Assembly: GCF_020740895.1 (NCBI RefSeq)
Contig: NZ_JAILXP010000002.1
Location: 1 to 62,640 of the forward strand
DNA from: Streptomyces sp. UNOB3_S3
GTDB lineage: Bacteria; Actinomycetota; Actinomycetes; Streptomycetales; Streptomycetaceae
Length of the DNA stretch: 62,640 bases
Reading direction: 5' to 3'
The notes under the pieces were generated by a model, which made no database searches, was not told the origin of the DNA, and saw only the letters and a program-made list of their open reading frames with translations. Below, in pieces: positions 8,600 through 16,998 of the stretch (position 1 is the first letter of the stretch; the number at the start of each line of letters is the position of its first letter). The position numbers were made by a program, and so were the translations under genes.

Positions 8600-8740
8600 T
8601 GTTGCGTCCGTGCTGGTCACAGCCCACTCGTTGAGGACTGCGACCAGCACCGTCGCCTCGTAGCGGACGGCGAGCTTGTCGTATCTCGTGGCCACGGCCC
8701 GGTGGCGCTTGAGTGCGTGTTGGAGAACCTCGGCTCGGGA
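8600..8740 (-). pseudogene. IS5-family transposase C-terminal remnant
   Basis: Minus-strand translation gives ALKRHRAVATRYDKLAVRYE followed by ATVLVAVLNEW, the conserved C-terminus of IS5-type (OrfB) transposases. The rest of the gene and its stop are gone. The 300 bases downstream to 9050 hold no further recognisable gene. Confidence 0.7.
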
Positions 8741-9056
8741 CGGACGCCAGCCTCAGTAGCCATTGGTACAGCCGTTGGCGAAGCCGGAGAGCGTCCGTCG
8801 GTACTTCAACCGTGCCTGGGGGCGATCGCCGGGGTGGGGAGCCTCCTCGTGCGTCGACGTCCGTCGCTGAGCGGGCCACTGCGCCTGGCTTGATCTGTGC
8901 GAACGGATTGCCGAGAAGGTGCCAAAAGCTCCGTTTATGCCAATCACTCTCCTGAGGCCGCCGCACACAGGCGGACCGTTATTACAGCCCGTCTTCTGTG
9001 AGCCCCTGCGGTGTGGCGGGCCCATGTTCCGGTGACGAAGGAAGGGCAAGAAAGAG

Positions 9057-9347
9057 ATGGCCTCTACACCCAGCCGGCCCTATGGAACTGTCGTGAGTGA
9101 GGCGGGAGTCAACGTACGGCAGTACCCCAGCACTGAGTCCTCCGTCGTCGATCGCCTGCCTTACGGCTTCAGGGTCGGCTTGCGATGCAAGGTGCGTGCC
9201 CAGATCATCGACGGCAATGAGATTTGGTACCTGCTGCGCGACCGGCCCGGGTGGGTGACGGCCCGGTACGTGGAAAACACCGGCACCGTGAGTTTCTGCG
9301 CGGACACCGCAGCGGGTGATGGGGGCTCCGTGGACACGGAGGAGTAG
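9057..9347 (+). CDS. small SH3-like domain protein
   Basis: This 96-residue protein is nearly all one bacterial SH3 domain: GVNVRQYPSTESSVVDRLPY, then IWYLLRDRPGWVTARYVENTG. Such domains often bind cell-wall peptides or partner proteins. GAAGGGCAAGAAAG upstream of the ATG serves as ribosome site. No signal peptide or lipobox is visible, so it may be cytoplasmic or exported by another route. It stands alone between IS remnants. Confidence 0.65.
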   Translation: MASTPSRPYGTVVSEAGVNVRQYPSTESSVVDRLPYGFRVGLRCKVRAQIIDGNEIWYLLRDRPGWVTARYVENTGTVSFCADTAAGDGGSVDTEE

Positions 9348-9481
9348 CGGCGCGGGGGGCTGTGGGGACCGCCGCATTCCAGCCTCGGCCGACCAAGATC
9401 AAGTGGTCAGGGCCGGCGGGTGTACCGATGATCCCCAGGGCCGGCGGCCTCGTCCTCGGCGAGGACGCCCGGCCTCGGCCG

Positions 9482-10347
9482 TTATCCGGCGAGGTGTTTC
9501 TTGTCCCAGCTGCGCGTGCGGGGCCGGCCGCCGCAGGCGAGTCGCCGGGTCATGACTGTGATCAGCGACCAGGTGAGGTGGGCTTCGGAGTGCTCCGGTA
9601 GACGCTCGTGATCCCTGACGTTCCGCCGGGCCCTCATCAGCCAGCCCAGGCTTCGTTCGACCTTCCAGCGGCGGGGGACGACGAAGCCCTTGGCGCCCTT
9701 GGGCCGGGCGACGGTGCGAAGCCGCAGGTCGAGGAAGTCCTCCGCCCAGCCGACGAGCTGGCCGGCATAGGCGGAGTCCGCCCAGATCTGGATGAGCTGG
9801 GGGTGCGTCAGGCGAAGACGCCAGAGCAATTCCCGCGCACCGTCACGATCACTCATGTTCGCGGGCGTCACCAGGATCATCACCGGCAGGCCGTGGGTGT
9901 CCACCGCGATATGTCTCTTCCGCCCGTTGATTTTCTTCCCCGCGTCATAGCCGCGGGTCGTCCTGCTGACCGTCTCGGCGGCCTTCACCGACTGGGAGTC
10001 GACGATCAACGTGACGGGGTAGGGGCAGCGGCCGATGCCCGTGCGGATCCGGCGGCGGAGCTGGTCACGGATGTAGGCGACCACCCCGGCGCGGGCCCAC
10101 CGGCGGAAACGTAGTAGACCGTGGACCATGGCGGAAAGTCAGAGGGCAAAGCACGCCACTTCGCCCCGTTATCGACCAGGTACCGGATCGCATCCACGAC
10201 GTCGCGCCGGGGCCACTTCTCCGGCCGGCCGCCGGTCTTCGTCCGGCAAGCCTCTACCGGCAAAAGGGGCTCGATCAACGCCCATTCGGCGACGGTGGTG
10301 TCGGAGGGGTAACGCCGGCGGCGTGCGGGAACAGGCATGCCGGCCAC
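9482..10347 (-). mobile_element. IS5-family transposase in two frames
   Basis: The first frame (10006-10347) encodes the N-terminal region (TTVAEWALIEPLLP, DAIRYLVDNGAKWRALPSDF, PPWSTVYY). The second (9482-10129) encodes the catalytic part with VDSQSVKAAETV, KKINGRKRHIAVDTHGLPV and WKVERSLGWLMRARR. The frames join at FPPWSTVYY/FRRWARAG, as in IS5 elements that make OrfAB by ribosomal frameshifting; a plain indel is also possible. I could not find clear terminal inverted repeats. The right side abuts the stop of the RacP-like gene at 10348, so that end may be lost. Confidence 0.75.
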
Positions 10348-10758
10348 CTACGCCTTGGCGAGCTGGTCCAGGGTCGCCCTCACCCCGGTGAGCTGGGCGA
10401 CGGCCAGGTTGGCCCACTCGTCGTCGGGGTGGCGGGCCAGGTGCGGCGCGAGCGTCCCCGTGATCACCCGGGTCAGCCGGCCGAGGATGAGGCGGAACTG
10501 CTTCTTCTCGTACTCGATCCAGTCCGACGGCTCGTCCGAGAACATGTAGCCGTCCGCGCGGCGCCAGATGATCGGGGTCAGGCGCTCGGCAGCTCCGATG
10601 TCACGCAGGTATTCAATGCCACGCGCGACCTTCGACGGCGTCAGCCGCGTTGCGGCGACCAGCTGGCGGGTGTGCAGTCCAGCCGGGCGGGCCTCCATCA
10701 ACGCCGCCCGGACCAGGTCACCGTAGTGCTCGGCGACCGGCCGGGCCGTGCCGACCAC
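10348..10758 (-). CDS. RacP-like winged-helix protein
   Basis: This 136-residue protein resembles Streptomyces proteins annotated RacP. It has an N-terminal winged helix (GLHTRQLVAATRLTPSKVAR), the wing segment AAERLTPIIWRRADGYMFSD, and a C-terminal helical part with LTRVITGTLAPHLARHPDDEW. The GTG start at 10758 lies 4 bases beyond the stop of the DUF6192 gene, so the two form an operon. The role is unknown; a DNA-binding regulator is likely from the fold. Its stop abuts the IS5 transposase start. Confidence 0.65.
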   Translation of the reverse strand: MVGTARPVAEHYGDLVRAALMEARPAGLHTRQLVAATRLTPSKVARGIEYLRDIGAAERLTPIIWRRADGYMFSDEPSDWIEYEKKQFRLILGRLTRVITGTLAPHLARHPDDEWANLAVAQLTGVRATLDQLAKA

Positions 10759-10761
10759 TTC

Positions 10762-11759
10762 TCACTCACCCCTGAGGAGCTGGACCAGCTGATCGTCGAG
10801 GGTGAAGTTCCCCCGGTCCATCGCCGCCTCAAGCCAGTCCGCCGCCGAACGGACCTTCGTGATGCCGCGGCGAACGTGATCGCGCTCGTCGTCGCTGAAC
10901 TCCTGCCCGCGCAGCCGCGGAACCAGCCGGCCGAGCGTGGCGACGAACTGGTGACACGAGCCGAGCAGGTCCAGGTACTCGACCGTATGCTATCTTCCGG
11001 ACGGCTGGGACGCGCTCGCGGATCCGTTCGCGGGCAGCTTCGGAGTTGTCGAACTGGGCCCGGTTGACGACCGTCCTGGCGGTGTCGTCCCGCATCGCCT
11101 CCCGGGCGACCGACGGTCGCCGCAGCAGATCCCGCGTCACCTCGCGCGCGACCCTCTCGTCCCTCGTCAGCTCAGCGACCATCCGCAGCTTCTGGTCCGG
11201 GGCGACCTGCTCGGCCACCGCCGGACGCCGCAGCAGATCGGTGGCCACGAGCGCGGCCACCTCCTCGTCCCTGGTCAGGTCGGTGACGGCCGCGACCTTC
11301 TCCTCCACCGTCACCGGACGGTCCACCCGCTGCCCCACGAGCCGTTTCGCCGCATCCGGCGTCCACTGGCGCCAGGCGGTGCGCTGGTTGAACGGCGCAT
11401 CCTCCATCGCCGCCCACCGCTCGGCGTCCTCCGCGATCGTGGCCAGGATCCGGTGCACGGTGAAGGAGACGTCTTCCCGGCGCTTGCCGGTCGGCCAGCG
11501 GTTGGCGGTGTAGCGCCAGTTCCACCGTGGGCCGGGCGACACCTACCTCGTCGGCGAACCATTGAAGCGACTCCTCAACGGTGAACAGGTCATCGGTGCC
11601 GTTGGGCATCGACCCGCCCACCGGCCTCACCGGCTCGATTTCCAACGCGATGTCACCCAGGTCGAACTGGGCCCGGGTGACCTGCTTGACCAGCTCCTTC
11701 GCCTTCGCGACGAGCTCCTCGAAACGCTCCAGCGTGACGTTCCCGATCCGCTCCGACAC
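10762..11759 (-). pseudogene. RacO-like DUF6192 gene with two frameshifts
   Basis: Three frames cover a RacO/DUF6192-type protein in the right order. They are RIGNVTLERFEELVAKAKEL to FTVEESLQWFADEVGVARP (11759 to about 11520), then REDVSFTVHRILATIAEDAE through repeated TDLLRRPAV/RDLLRRPSV motifs (to about 11000), then a tail ending LDDQLVQLLRGE with a stop at 10762. One-base indels near 11520 and 11000 break the frame. The family pairs with the RacP-like gene that follows at 4 bases. Either the gene is dead or the two indels are sequencing errors. Confidence 0.6.
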
Positions 11760-11963
11760 GGGTGATCACCACCTTGCCCCGGCCACCGGGCCCACCACCG
11801 GCCGTGGTGGGTAAATCGGATTACCCGGCACCGGTTCCCGGCCAGAGAGAACCCGCGCGCCATCACGAGCCAGAGGTGCAACACCCGCGCTCGAAGCACC
11901 CCACCGGCGCCCGCCAACCGCATGCAAAACCGACGAGACGCACGAGACCAGGGCAGCGTTCGC

Positions 11964-12161
11964 CTACGGCGTTTCCGTAACGCCATCGCGCGACGCCTGC
12001 CGCGCACGGCAAGCCCGCACCCGGCACCGCGACGAGCAGAACACCGCCGACCGCGGCATCCCCGACGGCAGCGGATCAGAGCACTCCCGGCAGTACCGAA
12101 ATGGGTGGGCGACCACGAGCGAGTGAATCGCACAAGCCCCCTCCCGGCCCCCGCCCGGCAA
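11964..12161 (-). CDS. small zinc-ribbon-like protein
   Basis: This 65-codon frame contains YCRECSDPLP and FCSSRCRVRACRARQ, the C-x2-C/C-x3-C pattern and Arg-rich end seen in many short actinobacterial proteins. It lies upstream of the racO-like gene on the same strand. Its small size and lack of a clear ribosome site keep the call tentative. The 204 bases between it and the racO-like gene hold no other recognisable gene. Confidence 0.35.
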   Translation of the reverse strand: MPGGGREGACAIHSLVVAHPFRYCRECSDPLPSGMPRSAVFCSSRCRVRACRARQASRDGVTETP

Positions 12162-12204
12162 TCACGGCCCCATTGACCACAGACCGAACTTATGCGCTAC
12201 GAAA

Positions 12205-12248
12205 CGCCCCCGAGACCCCGTGACCGCACCCATCCGGGGGTCGTTTTT
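12205..12248 (+). terminator. possible rho-independent terminator
   Basis: GACCCCG (12214-12220) can pair imperfectly with CGGGGGTC (12235-12242), and five T follow at 12244-12248. The loop is long, so the hairpin is weak. It lies before the Nudix gene and could shield it from upstream transcription. Confidence 0.35.
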
Positions 12249-12419
12249 CCGATCACTCGTCCGATCCACACGTCAACGAGGAGGCGTAGTGCGTCACCGC
12301 CGCATCTGCCATACGAGCGATACGAGGGTGCCCTTGCTGTTCGAAACCCAGCCGTCCCAGGCCTTTGCCGCACCCCTCGCGGAGAGGCCGGCGTGAGCCA
12401 CCGGATCCGCTAGCGGAGC

Positions 12420-12835
12420 GTGGTCGACGTGATGGTCCTGCTGCACCGCCCCGACGGCCGCGTGCTGCTGCTCCGCCGTGCCGGGGACGTGTATGCCAGT
12501 GGTCTCCTCGCTCCGCCCGGCGGGCACCTCGAGGACGGCGAGACCGTCGTCGAGGGGGCGCTGCGGGATGTCGGCGAAGAAGTCGGTGTCGGTATCACCC
12601 CGGCCGATCTGGAGTTCTGTCACCTCATTCACCACCGCTCCCCGGAGGGCGAGGCACGGCTGGGCGCGGTCTTCACCGCCCAGCCGTGGTCCGGGGAGCC
12701 GTACAACCGCGAGCCGGACAAATACTCCGGGCTGGTGTGGGCCACTCCGGCCCGCCCGCCGGCGGACTGCGTGCCCTACACCGCCGCCGTCCTGGACCGG
12801 TTCTGTGCAGGCGCCGTGTTCTTTGCCGACGGTCC
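12420..12835 (+). pseudogene. Nudix hydrolase, C-terminally truncated
   Basis: The frame starts at GTG 12420 and encodes a typical actinobacterial Nudix protein: VLLLRRAGDVYASGLLAPPG, then the Nudix box GGHLEDGETVVEGALRDVGE-EVGV, with Asp for Glu in the R-E position. FTAQPWSGEPYNREPDKYSG and VPYTAAVLDRF follow. Family resemblance stops near 12835. The frame stays open to 13262, but that extension is the antisense of a secreted hydrolase remnant, so the gene seems joined to foreign DNA. Nudix enzymes hydrolyse nucleoside-diphosphate derivatives; no substrate can be assigned. Confidence 0.6.
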
Positions 12836-13111
12836 CCTTGTCGTGGACGAGCGTGGTGATCCCGGCCCGGGCGAACGCCTCGGCCTCCTGCCGGTACTCC
12901 TCCCTGGGCCGGGTGCTCCGTCCTTGCTGAGGACGGTGCCGTGCGGGACGAGCCCGCCACCGCCCCGGAAGGTGACCTCTTGGCGGGCCAGCCCGTCCCC
13001 TGCGGCGTACGCCACTGGCGCGACCGGCGGGAGGAGGGCGCCGGCCAGCGCCCCGGCCAGGACGGCGATGACGGCGCGTATCAGTGATGCGGACGTAGCC
13101 GAAGGCAGCAC
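12825..13111 (-). pseudogene. remnant of secreted alpha/beta-hydrolase-type protein
   Basis: The ATG at 13111 opens a signal peptide (ASLIRAVIAVLAGALAGALL ending near AYAAG) and LARQEVTFRGGGGLVPHGTV, the start of a secreted hydrolase. A second frame continues with RPREEYRQEAEAFARAGI and TTLVHDKGT. The LVLVHGAG-type oxyanion segment between them is missing, so a deletion plus frameshift has removed the catalytic core. The remnant ends where the Nudix gene ends, marking a recombination junction. The ArsR-like gene upstream on the same strand probably once controlled it. Confidence 0.5.
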
Positions 13112-13174
13112 GGCGTGCGTCCCCTTTCGTTGTCGGTGGGGCCGTTTCGTTGTCGGTCGGGCGGGGCCGTGTAG

Positions 13175-13738
13175 TCAGTCGGTCTCGGGAATTCCGAGCA
13201 GCCGGATGAGCACGGCCCGTTTCTCGGGCGCGTCCCCTCCCTCCGGGGACGCGTACCGGTAGAGCAGAGCGATGTACTCCTCGAAGAACGCGCGGAGCTG
13301 ATCGGGGTCGACCCGGAGCGTGGCGCGTGCGAAGAGCGCCGCGTCGGCCCAGGGCCCCAGCGTGTCGCGCGCCTCCTCGAACCGCTGGGCGGAGGCGATC
13401 AGTTCGGCGATGTTCAGCCGGTGTATCTCGGTCAGTGCCTCACGCATTTCCGGCGTCTGCCGGCCGTACGGCGGGAACCGCCGGTCCCCCGGCACTGTCC
13501 GCCACCACCGCTCCCTCCCCTTCGCCGGCTCCGGGACCTCCTCGACGAAGCCGTGCTTGGCCAGCTGCCGCAAGCGGTAGCTGATCAGCCCCGTCCTCTC
13601 GCCCAATTCGCGTGCGAGCGCGGCCGAGTTGGCGGGTCCCCGGCGCAGGCATTGTTCGATCTTCTGCCGCATCGGGTGCGCGAGGGCGCGCAGCGCCTCG
13701 GCATCGGCGATCTCCTGGGCAGGCGGCTGTCCGGGCAT
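13175..13738 (-). CDS. ArsR/HTH_20-type transcriptional regulator
   Basis: This 187-residue protein starts at the ATG of MPGQPPAQ, because upstream in-frame sequence overlaps the operator. The winged helix covers about residues 10-80: EALRALAHPMRQKIEQCLRR, SAALARELGERTGLISYRLR and QLAKHGFVEEV. No cysteine metal site of classic ArsR is visible, so a metal ligand is unlikely. The C-terminal helical half probably binds an effector or dimerises. It is divergent from the catalase-dioxygenase gene and upstream of the hydrolase remnant on its own strand, either of which could be its target. Confidence 0.75.
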   Translation of the reverse strand: MPGQPPAQEIADAEALRALAHPMRQKIEQCLRRGPANSAALARELGERTGLISYRLRQLAKHGFVEEVPEPAKGRERWWRTVPGDRRFPPYGRQTPEMREALTEIHRLNIAELIASAQRFEEARDTLGPWADAALFARATLRVDPDQLRAFFEEYIALLYRYASPEGGDAPEKRAVLIRLLGIPETD

Positions 13739-13751
13739 ACCGGAAGGCCAC

Positions 13752-13789
13752 GAGTTGCAAAGAGAGTTTGCAAGGTGTATTTGCAACTC
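13752..13789. promoter_or_regulatory. inverted-repeat operator in front of the ArsR-like gene
   Basis: GAGTTGCAAA (13752-13761) and TTTGCAACTC (13780-13789) are perfect inverted repeats, with a third TTTGCAA at 13767-13773 between them. The set lies 14 bases upstream of the regulator start and in the divergent promoter region of the catalase-dioxygenase gene. It is the likely binding site of the ArsR-like protein. Confidence 0.6.
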
Positions 13790-14012
13790 TGGAGCGCGAA
13801 CCGCGCCACCACCCGCGCCCGTCATGCACCCGTCTGCCTCGCAGCGCTCGGCATCGCCTACCACGGGAGTACAAAATCATCACAGATAGAACAGATTGCC
13901 CAGATAGATCCATAGGACACCTGTCTGCAGACAGAGCAGCCGCGCCGTGATCGTGAGCGTCCCTCTCCCCCTCCCCGTCATGAGGGGGCGTCACGTTCGG
14001 AAAGAAGCAACG

Positions 14013-16886
14013 ATGCATGATGCCGGGCAGTACGAACGCTACGCCGGTGGGTCCCCCGAGGCCGAGCGCATCCTCGTCGAGCGGCTCGTCCACGACCTCA
14101 TGCGGGTGCAGATCAAGGTCAAGAAGCGCAGCGGAGCCGCAGATATTGCCCGGACCTTCCATGCGAAGGCGGCCCTCGGTGTCGAGAACGCCCGGCTGAC
14201 GATCCACGACGACCTCCCCGGCGATCTGCGGGCCGGTTTCGTACAGCCCGGAGCGGAGTACCCCGTCACCGTCCGGTTGTCCAACGCGAGCGGGGCACGG
14301 CAACCCGACTACGCCCCTGACCTGCGAGGGGCGGCGCTGCGGATCCGGACCGGACCAGACGAGTCCCACGACCTCCTCATGACCAGCTTCCCGGTCTCCC
14401 ACGCCCGCAACGCACACGAGTTCGTCGCGTTCGCGAAGGCCATGGCCGGGGCCGACTCGACGCCCCGCAAGGCATTCGCTCTGTTCGTCAAGCTGCCCCT
14501 AGCGGTAGGCAGGCCCACGGCCAGGCGTATGCGCCGCAACGTACGCGCCGGAACCCGGCACACGGTGCGCAGCCTCGCACACGAGACGTACTGGAGCCGT
14601 GGAGCCGTCCTCTGGGGCGACGCCGGGCCCGTGCGCTATCAGCTCCGCCCCGCCCCGGACGCACCTTCAGCAGCAACGCCTCCCCCTTCCCGTACCGACC
14701 CCGACCACCTGCAGCACGAGCTCGCCCAGCGCCTGCGCACGGCGGACATCGTCTTCGAGCTGTGCGTGCAACGCTATGTGGACGGTGAGCGCACGCCCAT
14801 CGAGAACGGCGCGGCCGAGTGGAAGGAGTCCGCCGCGCCGGTGATCCCCGTGGCAACCCTGACCGTCCCGCGCCAGGACCTGGACGCCTCCCCGGCACGC
14901 GCCACCGCCACCCGGGTCGAACAGCTCGCCTTCAACCCGTGGAACACCACGGAGGACTTCCGCCCCTTGGGCAACCTCAACCGGGCCCGCAAAGCCGCCT
15001 ACGAGGCCAGCAGCGCCCTGCGCCTGGGGTATCGCTTCGTCACCGAGGAACCCGGCCGCAACGCCGTGCTCGGCGTCCCGCTGCGCACGGGGTTCCGCGC
15101 CCTCAACCGGTTCGTGCCCTGGTACCGGTTGCCAACCCGGCTCGGCCTGCTCAACCTCGTCGCGCTCCGCCAGACCCTGCGCCGCGAGAACCTGATCGAC
15201 ACCGAAATCCACCAGGCTCCGCCGAAGACGCAGCCGGTGCCTCCGCCCGTCGAGGAACCGCTACGGGTGGAGCGCAGCTACGACGGTACGTACAACGACC
15301 TGTCCGCTCCGAAGATGGGCGCCGTCGGTGCCACGTTCGGACGCAACCTCACGCCGGTCTACCGCCCCGACCTGTTCGACAGCCCTAATCCCGTCACCGT
15401 CAGCAGACAGCTGCTCCACCGTGACTCCTTCATCCCCGCCCGGTCGCTGAACATCCTCGCCGCCGCGTGGATCCAGTTCCAAGTGCACGACTGGGTCAAC
15501 CACCAACGCTACCCTGCCGGCACACGGAGCGTGGAAGTGCCGCTCCCACCCGGCATGACCTGGCGCAACTCCCCCGGCGGACCGGCCGAGAACGTCATGC
15601 GGTTCGCTGAGAACAAGGGTGTGCAGCCGACCGGCGGCCTCGCGCCGCCGGCTCTCTTCGGCAATGTCGCGTCCCACTGGTGGGACGGTTCGGAGGTCTA
15701 CGGCGGTGACCAGCAGGCCGCGACGTCGCTGCGCGAGCCGGGCGGTGGCGCGGCACTGCGCCTGGACGACGGGCACCTGCCGCTCGGCCCCGATGGCATC
15801 CCGCTGACCGGATTCAGGGAGAGCTGGTGGCTAGGCCTCAGCGCCATGCACACCGTCTTCGCGCGCGAGCACAACACCGTGTGCGAAGCGCTGCGGCGGG
15901 AATACCCGCACATGGACCAGAACCAGGTGTATCACACGGCGCGCCTCATCGTCTCCGCCCTCATCGCCAAGATCCACACCGTGGAATGGACCCCCGCGAT
16001 CCTGGCGACGGAGACGATCGAGATCTCCTTGCGGACCAACTGGCAGGGCCCCCCGAAGAACTGGCTCACCCAGCTGGGTCTCTGGATGTTCGAGGCGCAC
16101 TCGCTCACCGGCATCCCCAAGACCCTGCCGGACCACCACGCCGCGCCGTACTCCCTCACCGAGGACTTCGTCACCGTCTACCGGATGCACCCGCTGATCC
16201 CGGACGACTTCGAGATCGTCGACCACAGGTTCGGGCACCGGATCGACACCTTGGACTTCAACGCCGTGCAGGGTGCCGCCGCGGAGCCCCTCATGCGCAA
16301 GACCGGGCTGGCGAACGCGCTGTACTCACTCGGAATCGCCCACCCCGGAGCCATCACCCTGCACAACTTCCCCCGCGCCCTGCAGGCCTTCGAACGGGAC
16401 GGTGAGGTGATCGACCTGTCCGTGGTCGATCTGGTGCGCACCCGGCGCCGTGGCGTCCCTCGCTACAACGACTTCCGCAGCGGCCTGCACAAACCGCGCA
16501 TCAAGCACTTCGAGGAGCTGTCCACCGAGCCGGAGACCCTCGCACGGCTGAAGGACGTCTACCGCACCGTCGACGACATCGACACCATGGTCGGTCTCTT
16601 CGCCGAGAACCCGCCCAAGGGATTCGGCTTCAGTGACACGGCCTTCCGCATCTTCATCGTGATGGCCAGCAGGCGGCTGCAGAGCGACCGCTTCCTGACC
16701 GTCGACTTCCGTCCCGAGGTGTACACGCCCCTCGGCATGGACTGGATCGAGCGCAACGGCATGGCGAGCGTGCTGTTGCGGCACTGCCCCGAGCTGGCGA
16801 GCTTCCTGCCCCACTCGGCCAACGCGTTCGCGCCGTGGCGCCCGGTCGAGCCCGCCCGGAACAACTCCCGGCCCGGCAGCGGCTGA
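14013..16886 (+). CDS. catalase-like / animal-type haem peroxidase (dioxygenase) fusion
   Basis: This 957-residue protein joins two haem domains. Residues about 1-400 are catalase-like (RTFHAKAALGVENA with the distal His, VRLSNASG, FNPWNTTEDFRPLGNLNRAR), as in catalase-related allene oxide synthases. Residues about 430-940 are an animal-type peroxidase close to fatty-acid alpha-dioxygenases and diol synthases: distal His492 in VHDWVNH, AMHTVFAREHNTVCEAL, and TVYRMHPLIPDDF with Tyr723 and proximal His726. The Tyr-x-x-His arrangement is the radical tyrosine of cyclooxygenase-type enzymes, so fatty-acid oxygenation followed by hydroperoxide conversion is inferred. GGAAAGAAG precedes ATG 14013. 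No signal peptide or membrane span is seen. Confidence 0.85.
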   Translation: MHDAGQYERYAGGSPEAERILVERLVHDLMRVQIKVKKRSGAADIARTFHAKAALGVENARLTIHDDLPGDLRAGFVQPGAEYPVTVRLSNASGARQPDYAPDLRGAALRIRTGPDESHDLLMTSFPVSHARNAHEFVAFAKAMAGADSTPRKAFALFVKLPLAVGRPTARRMRRNVRAGTRHTVRSLAHETYWSRGAVLWGDAGPVRYQLRPAPDAPSAATPPPSRTDPDHLQHELAQRLRTADIVFELCVQRYVDGERTPIENGAAEWKESAAPVIPVATLTVPRQDLDASPARATATRVEQLAFNPWNTTEDFRPLGNLNRARKAAYEASSALRLGYRFVTEEPGRNAVLGVPLRTGFRALNRFVPWYRLPTRLGLLNLVALRQTLRRENLIDTEIHQAPPKTQPVPPPVEEPLRVERSYDGTYNDLSAPKMGAVGATFGRNLTPVYRPDLFDSPNPVTVSRQLLHRDSFIPARSLNILAAAWIQFQVHDWVNHQRYPAGTRSVEVPLPPGMTWRNSPGGPAENVMRFAENKGVQPTGGLAPPALFGNVASHWWDGSEVYGGDQQAATSLREPGGGAALRLDDGHLPLGPDGIPLTGFRESWWLGLSAMHTVFAREHNTVCEALRREYPHMDQNQVYHTARLIVSALIAKIHTVEWTPAILATETIEISLRTNWQGPPKNWLTQLGLWMFEAHSLTGIPKTLPDHHAAPYSLTEDFVTVYRMHPLIPDDFEIVDHRFGHRIDTLDFNAVQGAAAEPLMRKTGLANALYSLGIAHPGAITLHNFPRALQAFERDGEVIDLSVVDLVRTRRRGVPRYNDFRSGLHKPRIKHFEELSTEPETLARLKDVYRTVDDIDTMVGLFAENPPKGFGFSDTAFRIFIVMASRRLQSDRFLTVDFRPEVYTPLGMDWIERNGMASVLLRHCPELASFLPHSANAFAPWRPVEPARNNSRPGSG

Positions 16887-16930
16887 GGAGGGCACGGACA
16901 CCGGCCGCCGTCGGCGACTGCGGCCGGTGT

Positions 16931-16993
16931 CGGCTGCGGCTGCGGCTGCGGCTGCGGCTGCGGCTGCGGCTGCGGCTGCGGCTGCGGCTGCGG
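16931..16993. repeat. hexanucleotide tandem repeat (GGCTGC)n
   Basis: About ten copies of GGCTGC lie between the convergent ends of the dioxygenase and nitroreductase-like genes. The repeat may slip during replication and adds GC-rich structure at the convergent transcription end. Confidence 0.9.
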
Positions 16994-16998
16994 ACGGC

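Noticed and set aside
12673-13262. C-terminal extension of the Nudix protein as a real domain
   Set aside because: It is the exact antisense of the secreted hydrolase remnant.
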